Shown here: positions 1-7,762 of the stretch, one piece after another
Layout of the letters: each line of letters starts with the position of its first letter
Position numbering within the stretch: position 1 is the first letter of the stretch
Assembly: GCA_903858975.1 (NCBI GenBank)
Contig: CAIOKW010000088.1
Span: forward strand, 1-13,690
Direction: 5' to 3'
Source of the DNA: Oligoflexia bacterium
GTDB lineage: Bacteria; Bdellovibrionota; UBA1018; CAIMNF01
Length of the DNA stretch: 13,690 nt
Translations under genes and position numbers: made by a program
Notes under the pieces: generated by a model
The model's input: only the letters and a program-made list of their open reading frames with translations
Database searches by the model: none
What the model was told of the DNA's origin: nothing

Positions 1-617
1 CTGACTTTTTCACGGGTCTCTTGAATTGTTTTTTCGCTGATAAAGACCCAAGATGTTTTCTTTTTCAATTCAGCGAAATAGCCTTGATCAACGGGGCTTT
101 CCGCGCTGGCAAATAAGCGAAGATTCTTGCTTGCGTCTTCAACGAAAATATCAAAAGGATAAGTGTGTAAGTGGCCAAAATCCGTGATCGGAAGCTCAAG
201 GTAGCCCTTGTGCTCGCTTCGCGGGGTGATGCGCTTCATGATTTGCTCTGGGCTTGGGCTTTCTGCGATATTGAGGGAACTCAGAAATTCTTGGAGTGGT
301 TCGCTGCCACGAAAGACCCCTTTTACGTTAACTCCCTTGAGGAAGTTCAATGGCTTCTCGGGTCCCATTTCGTTTTCTGAATCGATCAAGAAAACGGGGG
401 TAGCAGGCCTTTGAATAATGGCAATTTCTAAAAAACGAAGTGCGCTGTATTGGGTATCGTTCGGGTTAAGGTAAATTCCTAGGATGGGAATTTCTGGATT
501 CGTAATCCAGTGGAGCGCTTGAAGCATAGAGGGGGTGGTGAGAGTGTCAGTTCCCCCTTCTTTTTTGATTCGAGAAAGGAACTCAAGGTCATGATTGACG
601 AACAGCGTTTGACTCAT
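1..617 (-). CDS. Regulator with degenerate receiver-like domain and HD-GYP-type linker domain (partial, C-terminus off left edge)
   Basis: This frame is open from an ATG at 617 to the left edge, 205 codons without a stop, so the C-terminus is missing. Residues 1 to about 115 follow the alternating strand/helix pattern of a response-regulator receiver: TLFVNHD, then IPILGIYLNPND where the phosphorylated Asp should end strand 3, then PVFLIDSENE as strand 4, and GVFRGSEPLQEF near the end. The phosphoacceptor Asp is absent (IYLNPN instead of a D-x-x-x-P pattern), so this is probably a pseudo-receiver. Residues about 130 to 205 (YLELPITDFGHL, PFDIFVED, VFISEKT) resemble the small domain that often precedes HD-GYP or similar output domains. 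That match is by pattern memory and is less certain. An output domain is expected beyond the window. The gene is divergent from speA and has a strong promoter directly at its start codon. Function unknown; a signalling protein is likely. Confidence 0.72.
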   Translation of the reverse strand, partial: MSQTLFVNHDLEFLSRIKKEGGTDTLTTPSMLQALHWITNPEIPILGIYLNPNDTQYSALRFLEIAIIQRPATPVFLIDSENEMGPEKPLNFLKGVNVKGVFRGSEPLQEFLSSLNIAESPSPEQIMKRITPRSEHKGYLELPITDFGHLHTYPFDIFVEDASKNLRLFASAESPVDQGYFAELKKKTSWVFISEKTIQETREKV

Positions 618-625
618 ACTCAATA

Positions 626-654
626 ATTATATTTTCTTTACAATCCGGGTGCAA
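626..654 (-). promoter_or_regulatory. Sigma-70-type promoter of the left-edge regulator, near-leaderless
   Basis: Read on the minus strand, TTGCAC (654-649) is followed by exactly 17 nt and then TATAAT (631-626). This is a full-consensus -10 and a 4/6 -35 at optimal spacing. The expected transcription start, 6-8 nt after the -10, falls at about 618-620. The ATG is at 617-615, so the mRNA would carry at most about 3 nt of leader. No Shine-Dalgarno sequence lies before the ATG, which agrees with leaderless translation. Confidence 0.65.
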
Positions 655-675
655 GTATAAAGATTCTCAATCTAT

Positions 676-688
676 TTCGTTTAACGAA
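676..688. promoter_or_regulatory. 13-bp perfect dyad in the speA leader, possible operator
   Basis: TTCGTT, a single T, then AACGAA form a perfect inverted repeat centred at 682. It lies about 28 nt upstream of the speA start codon, in the divergent intergenic region. A dimeric repressor site or a very small mRNA hairpin are both possible. It does not match the ArgR box or the TTAC-N3-GTAA LexA box described in Bdellovibrio. The regulator is unknown. Confidence 0.35.
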
Positions 689-715
689 GACACAAAGCGT
701 GATAATGCAGTTGCC

Positions 716-2692
716 ATGAGACCATGGGGCGTATCGGATTCGTTAAAATTGTACCAAATCGAAAACTGGGGCAACCAGTACTTCAACATCAATCCAGCGG
801 GGAAACTAACGGTTCACCCGAGGCAGGGCCAGGGGCCCGGGATTGATCTCACCAAGGTAGTGGATGAGGTCTCCTCGAGGGGCCTTGAGTTGCCTCTTCT
901 CATACGATTTCAAGATATTATCCGCCATCGCGTGATTCAATTGAATGAAGCTTTTCAGAAAGCTATTGAGGAAGCGGGCTATGCGGGCACCTATCGCGGT
1001 GTTTATCCCATTAAAGTGAACCAAATGCGCGAAGTTGTTGAAGAAGTGGTCGACGCCGGCCGCGAGTACGCATACGGTCTAGAGGCAGGCTCTAAAGCGG
1101 AGCTTACCGCCGTTCTCTCTCAGGATCTTCATCCAGATGCTTTGACCATTGTGAATGGTTATAAAGATTATTCAGTGATCAAGCTGGCCCTCATGGGTAT
1201 TAAGCTTGGGAAAAAAGTGATCATCGTTATTGAGAAGCTCTCTGAAGTTCATCAGATTGTTCAAATTGCACGAGAAATGGGCGTGACCCCGCAATTGGGG
1301 CTTCGTTGTAAGTTGAACTCTAAGGGATCTGGAAAATGGGAAGGATCAGGCGGAGAGCTTGCTAAGTTTGGTCTCACCACCCCAGAAATGCTTTATACTG
1401 TGAATTACCTCAAAGAAAATGGATATGAAGAGAGCATCAAACTGCTTCACTTCCATATCGGTTCACAGGTCACTAATATTCGTACCATCAAGGAAGCGGT
1501 GAAAGAGGCAACTCGATTCTACGCTGAGCTCTACAAGATGGGTTACAAGCTTGAGTATCTAGATGTCGGCGGTGGACTCGGAGTGGATTACGATGGGTCT
1601 CATACCGACTTCGAAAGCTCTACCAACTACGCACTTCAAGAATATTGTTCAGACGTGGTTTATTCCATCCAGGAAATTTGCACGAATGAAGAAGTACCCG
1701 TTCCTACCATTGTTTCTGAAAGTGGTCGTGCGATTGCGGCCCATCACTCAGTGCTGATTGTAAACGTATTTGGATCCATCGAAGTGGGCACGACTCCAAT
1801 TGATCTTCCTGAAACGGATGATGAGCATAACGTGGTGAAGGAAATGCGTTATGCTTTCCAAAACATTAACTACAAAAACCTCATGGAAAGTTTGAACGAA
1901 GCGATTCAGCGTAAAGAAGAAGCGCTCAGTATGTTCAAACTAGGCCTTCTTACCATCCAGGATCGTGCGAAAATTGAGCATTTGTTTTGGCAGTTGTGCA
2001 GAAAAGTGCAGCAGTGGGCTCCAGACATGCGCTATATCCCGGAAGAAGTTGAAAAAATTACGAAGGCGCTTGCCGATCAATACCTTTGTAATTTTTCTAT
2101 TTTCCAATCCATGCCAGATCATTGGGCAATTCAGCAACTATTCCCAGTGATGCCGGTTCATCGCTTGGATGAGGAACCTTCACGAACTGCAACGCTTGTT
2201 GATATTACCTGTGATTCGGACGGGAAAGTTTGTAAATTCGTCGACCTGAGAGATGTAAAAGACACGCTCAAGCTTCATCCGCTTAAAGATGGCGAAGCTT
2301 ATCACATTGGGTTCTTCTTAACGGGCGCTTATCAAGACATCATGGGCGATCTTCATAACCTTTTCGGAAAAGTAAATGAAGTTCACGTGTTCTTGGATGA
2401 GACGGAGCCAGGCGGCTACTACGTTGAAGAAGTGATTCGCGGAAATAATGTTGCTTCAGTACTTTCGTGGATTCAATATTCTCCAGCGCACCTTGAAAAA
2501 GAAGTGAAGAATATGATCGACCGAAAGGTCAGAGATGGTTCAATCAAGCCTCGCGAAGGGGTTGAGTTGCAGAATTTCTACGACAACGTACTTCAAGGTT
2601 ACACCTATATTGATAACCAAAAACCAAATCTTCAGAAGACCATCAACACCACCACTGAGCAAAATCAGGGGTATGGAGAGATTCTTCAATGA
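716..2692 (+). CDS. speA: Biosynthetic arginine decarboxylase SpeA
   Basis: SpeA converts L-arginine to agmatine and CO2, the first step of the agmatine route to putrescine, using PLP in the cytoplasm. The 658-aa length equals that of E. coli SpeA and the similarity is end to end. Visible marks are the PLP lysine in YPIKVNQ (Lys100), GLEAGSKAEL (121-130), the GSGKWEGSGGE segment (204-214), HFHIGS (245-250), the glycine loop DVGGGLGVDY (283-292) and ESGRA (335-339). DITCDSDG (496-503) carries Cys499, the partner-subunit catalytic cysteine of this fold III decarboxylase family. The start at 716 is the only ATG ahead of the conserved NWGNQYF block. Its ribosome site is poor (GAAGA at 686-690 is too far). 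A TATAAA at 656-661 could be a -10 but has only a weak -35. It is the first gene of a probable speA-hppD-pepP-dusB operon. No agmatinase or agmatine deiminase is in view. Confidence 0.96.
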   Translation: MRPWGVSDSLKLYQIENWGNQYFNINPAGKLTVHPRQGQGPGIDLTKVVDEVSSRGLELPLLIRFQDIIRHRVIQLNEAFQKAIEEAGYAGTYRGVYPIKVNQMREVVEEVVDAGREYAYGLEAGSKAELTAVLSQDLHPDALTIVNGYKDYSVIKLALMGIKLGKKVIIVIEKLSEVHQIVQIAREMGVTPQLGLRCKLNSKGSGKWEGSGGELAKFGLTTPEMLYTVNYLKENGYEESIKLLHFHIGSQVTNIRTIKEAVKEATRFYAELYKMGYKLEYLDVGGGLGVDYDGSHTDFESSTNYALQEYCSDVVYSIQEICTNEEVPVPTIVSESGRAIAAHHSVLIVNVFGSIEVGTTPIDLPETDDEHNVVKEMRYAFQNINYKNLMESLNEAIQRKEEALSMFKLGLLTIQDRAKIEHLFWQLCRKVQQWAPDMRYIPEEVEKITKALADQYLCNFSIFQSMPDHWAIQQLFPVMPVHRLDEEPSRTATLVDITCDSDGKVCKFVDLRDVKDTLKLHPLKDGEAYHIGFFLTGAYQDIMGDLHNLFGKVNEVHVFLDETEPGGYYVEEVIRGNNVASVLSWIQYSPAHLEKEVKNMIDRKVRDGSIKPREGVELQNFYDNVLQGYTYIDNQKPNLQKTINTTTEQNQGYGEILQ

Positions 2693-3774
2693 AATTGCTG
2701 AATCAGGGGTTTGATCACGTTGAATTTGCGGTAAACCAAATTGCGCCACACGAACAAATGTGGACCAATATGGGATTTGAGAAGACTGCGGATGTTGTTA
2801 ACCCTTCAAAAGGTTGTCGCCAAGTGGTGATGGCTCAGGGGTTCGTGAGAATTCTCCTGACCGAATACAATGGGTCTCCTGAATCAGAAAAGCAACTGGG
2901 CTCAAGTTTCTTGAAAGCCCATGGGGATGGAATTTGTGTTCTCGCGGCTGAAGTAGAAGATGCAGCTGAAACTTACCGAGATTTAGTATCGAAAGGTGCT
3001 AGGCCGGCGATGGAACCGACTGTATTTGAATCACCTGAAGGGACTTTGGTTTTATCAGAAGTTTATTCTCCAGCGGATTTCCGTTATCGATTTGTTCAAA
3101 GGAAGTCGAGTGCGGACCTTAAGGCGCCAGCACCCCTCATTGATGGGCTCATGGTCGCGCGCCTTGAAAGCCCATCTCCCACGGGAATTTTTCGAATCGA
3201 TCATCTGACTAACAATATTGATATGGGTCAGTTTGATATTTGGCTCAAATTCTATACAGAAGTATTTGGGTTTAAAGCAGTTCGTCGATTCAATATTAAG
3301 ACAGGAAGAACAGGTCTTCTTTCTGATGTGGTTCAATCCCCTTGTGGAAAAATCAAAGTACCGATCAATGAAGCAACCGAACCTGAGAGTCAGGTCCAGG
3401 AATTTGTAAACCGTTTTAAGGGTGCTGGTGTACAGCATTTGGCTTTCCAGACGACTGATATTATCAGCGGATTGAAGAGTTACCGCGAAAAGGGCATGAA
3501 GTTTCTCACGATTCCTTCTACTTACTACCAAGTCGTGCCGACTCGTATTCCGGGTGTCACAGAAGATCTAAAAGTTCTTGAAGAACTTGGAATCTTGCTT
3601 GATGGAGAAGGCGGCGGTTACTTGATGCAGATCTTCACCCAAGAGTTGGTGGGGCCTTTCTTCGTAGAGTTTATCCAGCGCAAAGGTAACGATGGTTTTG
3701 GCGAAGGAAATTTTATGGCGCTCTTTCAAGCAATTGAGCGAGACCAAATTCAAAGAGGCGTTCTGAAAGCCTAG
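2689..3774 (+). CDS. hppD: 4-hydroxyphenylpyruvate dioxygenase (HPPD)
   Basis: HPPD is a non-haem Fe(II) enzyme that converts 4-hydroxyphenylpyruvate to homogentisate in tyrosine catabolism. The 361 aa are normal for bacterial HPPD. The protein has two vicinal-oxygen-chelate halves; the N-terminal half (1 to about 140) lacks the metal site. The iron ligands are His172 (RIDHLTNN), His250 (GVQHLAF) and Glu327 (FFVEFIQR). Other signatures are SPCGKIKVPINEA (217-229), LMQIFT (312-317) and the C-terminal GFGEGNFMALFQAIERDQ (336-353). The ATG overlaps the speA stop (ATGA) and follows GGAGAG (2675-2680) by 8 nt, so it is translationally coupled to speA. Hydroxymandelate synthase shares the fold and ligands, but its setting would be a glycopeptide cluster, so HPPD is much more likely. 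No homogentisate dioxygenase, maleylacetoacetate isomerase or fumarylacetoacetase is nearby. Confidence 0.95.
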   Translation: MKLLNQGFDHVEFAVNQIAPHEQMWTNMGFEKTADVVNPSKGCRQVVMAQGFVRILLTEYNGSPESEKQLGSSFLKAHGDGICVLAAEVEDAAETYRDLVSKGARPAMEPTVFESPEGTLVLSEVYSPADFRYRFVQRKSSADLKAPAPLIDGLMVARLESPSPTGIFRIDHLTNNIDMGQFDIWLKFYTEVFGFKAVRRFNIKTGRTGLLSDVVQSPCGKIKVPINEATEPESQVQEFVNRFKGAGVQHLAFQTTDIISGLKSYREKGMKFLTIPSTYYQVVPTRIPGVTEDLKVLEELGILLDGEGGGYLMQIFTQELVGPFFVEFIQRKGNDGFGEGNFMALFQAIERDQIQRGVLKA

Positions 3775-3782
3775 GATCCCTT

Positions 3783-5084
3783 ATGCTGAAAAGCGATGTT
3801 CCGTTTCTTTATCAAGAACGAAGGATGAAACTTCTAGGACTCGCACCCGAGGCCTGTTTCATTTTCTTTGGTGCCGGTGAAGTGGTTCGTAGTAACGACA
3901 CTCATTTTCCGTTCAGGCAAGATTCTGATTTCCATTATTTGACTGAGTTTGACGAGCCGGATGCCGCCCTCATTTTGGTAAACGGGAAGAGTCACTTGTT
4001 CGTGCTTGAGCGAGATGAATCGCGTGAGGTTTGGGATGGCGAGCGTTATGGAATTGAACGCGCTCAATCGGTATTCCATGTAGATGAAGTTCATCTGGTT
4101 CGCGATTTTGCAGCCAAATTAGATGAGCTACTCATTGATGCAAAAGAAGTCTACTACTCGCTAGGCAACCATGTTGATCGAGATCGGATGATTCTTAAAT
4201 CGATTCATTCGGCTACACGATTCCAAGGGAAGGGGCGATTCGGTCACCTCCCATTTCATGATCCTTTTCCTTTGTTATCTGAACTCCGTACAGTGAAGGA
4301 TGGGTACGAGCTCTCCTTCATCCGAAAGGCTTGCTCAGCCAGCGCAAAAGCGCACCTTCAATTATTGAAGCGAGTTCGTGCGGGAATGAGCGAGTTTGAT
4401 GCTTTTAATGAATTCCAATATTCAGTTTTTAAGAATGGATGCACTGAGCTTGGGTACGGGCCCATTTTTGCTAGCGGCCTGAATGCCACCACGCTCCATT
4501 ATGTTAGAAATAATGAAATGCTGAAGCATGGAGATCTTTTCTTGATAGATGCCGCGGGGGAAGTGAACTCCTATACTTCTGACATCACGCAAACTTTTCC
4601 GATTTCGAGTCAGTTCAGCCCGGAGCAGAAAAGTATTTACTCAGCGGTGCTGGATACGAATCGAGCGATTACACGCATGGTGAAACCTGGAATCTCGTAT
4701 CGGGATATTCATTCGCGCTCAGTTGAAATGCTTACGGAACATTTGTTGAGTCTGGGAGTTTTGTCGGGAGATTTAAAGACCCAGATTCACACCGGAGCGT
4801 TTCGAAAATACTACCCTCATGGGGTGGGTCATTATCTGGGTCTTGATGTACACGACGCTGGAATTTATCATGAAAGGGGCCAGGATTTCTTATTGAAGCC
4901 AGGGATGCTGCTCACGAATGAACCCGGGCTTTATTTTAGAGAACGCGGCACTCCTTACTATGGGATCGGCGTTAGAATTGAAGATGATTTACTCGTAACT
5001 GAAAGTGGCGCTGAAGTTTTAACCCACGAGCTACCACGGGAAATAGAAGATATCGAAAACTTACGACGGATTGTGAATACTTAG
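3783..5084 (+). CDS. pepP: Xaa-Pro aminopeptidase (aminopeptidase P, M24B family)
   Basis: Aminopeptidase P removes the N-terminal residue from peptides with proline in second position, using a dinuclear (usually Mn) centre. The 433 aa align throughout with E. coli PepP (about 440 aa). The AMP_N creatinase-like domain (about 1-165) includes FRQDSDFHYLTEF (44-56). The pita-bread catalytic domain (about 175-425) carries all five expected metal ligands: Asp256 (LIDAAGE), Asp267 (SDITQTFP), His350 (PHGVGHYLGLDVHD), Glu380 (LTNEPG) and Glu400 (VRIEDD). The active-site histidines His239 (TLHY) and His357 (DVHD) are also present. The start at 3783 follows AGGA about 6 nt upstream and gives the full conserved N-terminus. 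A later ATG at 3825 would lose conserved sequence. The gene lies 8 nt after hppD, so it is probably cotranscribed. No signal peptide is seen; cytoplasmic peptide turnover is inferred. Confidence 0.94.
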   Translation: MLKSDVPFLYQERRMKLLGLAPEACFIFFGAGEVVRSNDTHFPFRQDSDFHYLTEFDEPDAALILVNGKSHLFVLERDESREVWDGERYGIERAQSVFHVDEVHLVRDFAAKLDELLIDAKEVYYSLGNHVDRDRMILKSIHSATRFQGKGRFGHLPFHDPFPLLSELRTVKDGYELSFIRKACSASAKAHLQLLKRVRAGMSEFDAFNEFQYSVFKNGCTELGYGPIFASGLNATTLHYVRNNEMLKHGDLFLIDAAGEVNSYTSDITQTFPISSQFSPEQKSIYSAVLDTNRAITRMVKPGISYRDIHSRSVEMLTEHLLSLGVLSGDLKTQIHTGAFRKYYPHGVGHYLGLDVHDAGIYHERGQDFLLKPGMLLTNEPGLYFRERGTPYYGIGVRIEDDLLVTESGAEVLTHELPREIEDIENLRRIVNT

Positions 5085-5088
5085 ATTT

Positions 5089-6105
5089 ATGAAATTAGGA
5101 CCGATAGAAGTCGATCATCCCTTTTTGCTTGCGCCGATGGCGGGCATTACCAACTCTCCATTTCGAAGGTTGATGCGCGAATATCAAAGCTCAGTGGTGA
5201 TCAGTGAACTCGTTTCGGCAAACGGCATTGAGTATGCATCCCAGCGCACGCTTGATCTGCTAAAATATGTAGAATCAGAGCGGCCGGTCGGACTTCAGAT
5301 TTTTGGTGAAGAAGAAGAAAATTTAGTCAAAGCCTGCCAAGTAGTAGAGCGGATGGGGGCAAATTTTGTTGACCTCAACATGGGCTGCCCCGTTCCGAAG
5401 GTAGTGAAAAAAGGAGCGGGGGCTGCAATGTGCAGAAACCCGGTTGAATTGGGGAAGATTTTGGCGGCTATGGTGAAGTCCGTTAAGATTCCGGTCACCA
5501 TCAAGATTAGAACGGGTTGGGAAGCGAGCCTCCGAAATGCAAGTGAAGTCGTTAAGGTTGCGGCGGATGCTGGAGTCGCGTGGGTTGCGATTCATGGAAG
5601 AACTCGAGCGCAGGGTTACAGTGGCGATGCAGACTGGGATTTCATCGGAGATGTAAAGGCGAAGAGTGCTCTCCCCATTATTGGAAACGGCGATGTCGTA
5701 ACCGCTGAGCAAGCGGTGAGTCGCTACAAGACTTATGGGGTAGATGCCGTGATGATCGGACGCGGAGCCCTTCGTAATCCGTTCATCTTTGAGCAAAGTT
5801 TTGATTTGCTAGAGGGCAGGGATGTGAAAGTGGTCACGGCAGAACGAATTATCGAACTTCTCGCAAAGCAGCGGGTTTATCTTGCCGAATGCTTTGATTC
5901 TCGTGGGACATTACTGCACGCAAGAAAGTTCCTCGCCTGGTATTCAAGTGGGTACCCAGGGGCAGCAGAATTTCGAAAAAATGTTTTCCACATTCCAGAG
6001 GAAAATGCACTTTGGGATGAGGCCTATCGATTCTTTGATGCATCTATTCGGAAGCGGGATATGAGCTTTCTGAGTGAACCCTTTCTGATGGGTGGACACG
6101 GCTGA
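5089..6105 (+). CDS. dusB: tRNA-dihydrouridine synthase, DusB type
   Basis: Dus enzymes reduce specific uridines in tRNA to dihydrouridine using FMN and NADPH. The 338 aa form an N-terminal TIM barrel (about 1-240) and a helical tRNA-binding domain. Signatures are APMAGITNSPFRRL (15-28), LQIFGEE (69-75), catalytic Cys100 in VDLNMGCPVPKV, the FMN-contacting Lys139 in TIKIRTGW, His169 in AIHGRTRAQGYSG, IIGNGDV (197-203) and MIGRGALRNPFIF (222-234). The NMGCPVPKV and GRGALRNPFIF wording is closest to DusB/NifR3-like enzymes. The symbol is by subfamily resemblance; the uridine target is not proven. The gene begins 4 nt after pepP with no good Shine-Dalgarno sequence, so re-initiation after pepP is likely. 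Unlike the E. coli dusB-fis pair, no fis follows; the gene ends against a convergent chemoreceptor. Confidence 0.92.
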   Translation: MKLGPIEVDHPFLLAPMAGITNSPFRRLMREYQSSVVISELVSANGIEYASQRTLDLLKYVESERPVGLQIFGEEEENLVKACQVVERMGANFVDLNMGCPVPKVVKKGAGAAMCRNPVELGKILAAMVKSVKIPVTIKIRTGWEASLRNASEVVKVAADAGVAWVAIHGRTRAQGYSGDADWDFIGDVKAKSALPIIGNGDVVTAEQAVSRYKTYGVDAVMIGRGALRNPFIFEQSFDLLEGRDVKVVTAERIIELLAKQRVYLAECFDSRGTLLHARKFLAWYSSGYPGAAEFRKNVFHIPEENALWDEAYRFFDASIRKRDMSFLSEPFLMGGHG

Positions 6106-6113
6106 TTTCAGCC
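6100..6113. other. Dyad spanning the convergent dusB and chemoreceptor stop codons
   Basis: GGCTGA, TT, TCAGCC is a perfect inverted repeat. Each arm contains one gene's stop codon: TGA at 6103-6105 on plus, and TCA at 6108-6110, read as TGA on minus. As RNA it would be a 5-bp stem with a 4-nt loop on either strand. No T-run follows on either side, so it is at best a weak or factor-dependent terminator. Confidence 0.4.
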
Positions 6114-7640
6114 CAGAAAGATGCCTCTCAGGTTTGTCATAGATTGATTGAGGCCATCGCTTTGGGTTTTTAGTTCCAGCGCTTCGGAATAAGATTCTGT
6201 TGAAAGATGCGTGTTTTGAGCGGTGGTTTGATTGAGTTGACTCACTGCTTGGTTAATCTCTTTGATACCCTTCGCTTGCTCATGTGATGCCGTAGCGACC
6301 TCAGTCAGGAGTTCATTCACGATTTTTGCTTTTTCGTTAATCGCTGAAAAAATCTCGGCGCAATCAGCACTCATTTTCACTCCGTGGTCAACTTTTGCTT
6401 TTCCCTCAAGGATCAATTTTTCAACACGAGTTGTGTTGCTTGAAACAATGGAGTTCACTTTTTCGGTACTCATTTGTAACTTTTCAAAAATCTCTTGAGC
6501 AGCACTTCCACTCATTTCAGCAAGCTTTCCGACTTCTTCAGCTACCACCGCAAAGCCTTTTCCGCTTTCACCGGCTCTGGCTGCCTCAACGGATGCATTA
6601 AAAGAAAGGAGCTTCGTTTGAAAAACGATGTCGTTGATGACTTTTGTCTTTTCTGCAATTTCTTGGATGAGTTTTGTGATGCTTGAGATTTCTATGTTGC
6701 CATTTTGAACCTGATTCACAATGGAATCTTGGCTTTTTGAGATATCAATCATGGCGAGTTTCATCTTCTCGATGGTCTCTTGACCCGTCTGAGCTACTTC
6801 TCGGCTTTCATTGGAAAGGCTTTGGGATTGGAGGCTATGATCAGAGTTCTTTTGAATCATCGATGAGATTTGCTCGATCGCGGTAGCGGTCTCTGTGATG
6901 GCGCTTGCTTGTTCGGTTGAGCTTGAAGAAAGGTTATTCGAGGTGAGGGTGATGTTGTTTGCAGTTTGATTGAGGGCATTTGAGATCTCATCCACTTTTG
7001 AGAAGACCCTCAGTGCCTGGCCTAGGTTTCGAGATGCAATAAAGAGCATTCCACCAAGACCGAATAGGACGGCGAGGACGAGGAAAATGATCAATTGAAT
7101 TCCGCGGGCTTTTTGTTGGTCTTCAATTTTTTTCAAAATGGTTTCAGACTTTTTTTCGACTAAGAGTTTTAGTTTTTTAAAATTTGCATTTTGAATTTCT
7201 CTGGCTGGGGTATACTTAGAATTATAGACCTGAATCGCATTTGGACTTTTCTTTTTATTGAGTGCCGAGACTTCGTCTTCGATAGCATTCAAAGTGTTGG
7301 CATCAAATTCAGACATGATCTTGTTGATAGCTAAAGCTTCGGGATCATCTGAAATCAGAGCAGAGAGTTGTTTGTTTGCTTTTCCAAAAGCATCATCCGC
7401 TTCCTCTTTCTTTTTGGCTTCTTCTTGATTATCAGGGTTTAAGAGGTATCCGCGAAGCGCCTCAGACATCATGACCATTTGGAGTTCGCTTTCATCCATG
7501 AGTTTTCCCATGGCAATCGCGCGGGCCGCTTCGTGGTCCTTAGTTTGGGAAGTTTCGTAAATATAATAAGAGACTAGGCCTGTTGCCAAAATGAGGGGAA
7601 GTGTGGATAGGGAAATTTTTTGAATGAGAGATAGTCTCAT
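6108..7640 (-). CDS. Methyl-accepting chemotaxis protein, membrane bound, apparently HAMP-less
   Basis: This is a chemoreceptor that would signal to a CheA/CheW array at the inner membrane. Counted from the ATG at 7640 it has 510 aa. TM1 is about residues 11-28. A periplasmic, mostly helical region of about 150 residues (30-180) includes EALRGYLLNPDNQ, reminiscent of four-helix-bundle or CHASE3 sensors. TM2 is about 181-203. A long coiled-coil signalling domain has its tip at 337-372, QTKLLSFNASVEAARAGE then GKGFAVVAEEVGKLAEMS. The usual tip is QTNLLALNAAIEAA, so Asn is replaced by Lys343. TM2 leads into the coiled coil with no recognisable HAMP region. There is no NWETF-type CheR tether at the C-terminus. 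I prefer ATG 7640 because AAGGTGA sits 8 nt upstream; a TTG at 7691 would add 17 residues. A TTGACG (7721-7716) may be a -35, but no good -10 is seen. The ligand is unknown and no che genes are nearby. Confidence 0.93.
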   Translation of the reverse strand: MRLSLIQKISLSTLPLILATGLVSYYIYETSQTKDHEAARAIAMGKLMDESELQMVMMSEALRGYLLNPDNQEEAKKKEEADDAFGKANKQLSALISDDPEALAINKIMSEFDANTLNAIEDEVSALNKKKSPNAIQVYNSKYTPAREIQNANFKKLKLLVEKKSETILKKIEDQQKARGIQLIIFLVLAVLFGLGGMLFIASRNLGQALRVFSKVDEISNALNQTANNITLTSNNLSSSSTEQASAITETATAIEQISSMIQKNSDHSLQSQSLSNESREVAQTGQETIEKMKLAMIDISKSQDSIVNQVQNGNIEISSITKLIQEIAEKTKVINDIVFQTKLLSFNASVEAARAGESGKGFAVVAEEVGKLAEMSGSAAQEIFEKLQMSTEKVNSIVSSNTTRVEKLILEGKAKVDHGVKMSADCAEIFSAINEKAKIVNELLTEVATASHEQAKGIKEINQAVSQLNQTTAQNTHLSTESYSEALELKTQSDGLNQSMTNLRGIFLG

Positions 7641-7762
7641 GTGTGGGTCACCTTTGGTTCTATTTTGGGGGTTGAGCCCCGTCCTATTCAAGGTTTATTT
7701 AAATGAATAGAAAATCGTCAAGAAATTGATTTTAATGCAGTTTTAGTAATAGACTAGAATCC

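Noticed and set aside
171..414. Two small plus-strand ORFs (171-380 and 208-414) at the left end
   Set aside because: They are antisense to the 205-codon open minus-strand frame, which has a strong promoter.
3055..3531. A long antisense ORF (158 aa) inside hppD, and similar ones inside dusB (5323-5796) and clpX (10885-11400)
   Set aside because: They lie opposite well-conserved enzymes, have no ribosome sites, and their products look like shadow translations.
2689..3774. Hydroxymandelate synthase as an alternative to HPPD
   Set aside because: The motifs and fold are shared, but there is no glycopeptide context, and the full HPPD C-terminal signature with an amino-acid catabolic neighbourhood favours HPPD.
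7710..7735. A possible flagellar sigma-28 promoter for the chemoreceptor (TAAA then GACGAT on minus)
   Set aside because: The spacer is 11 nt instead of about 15 and the -10 is poor.
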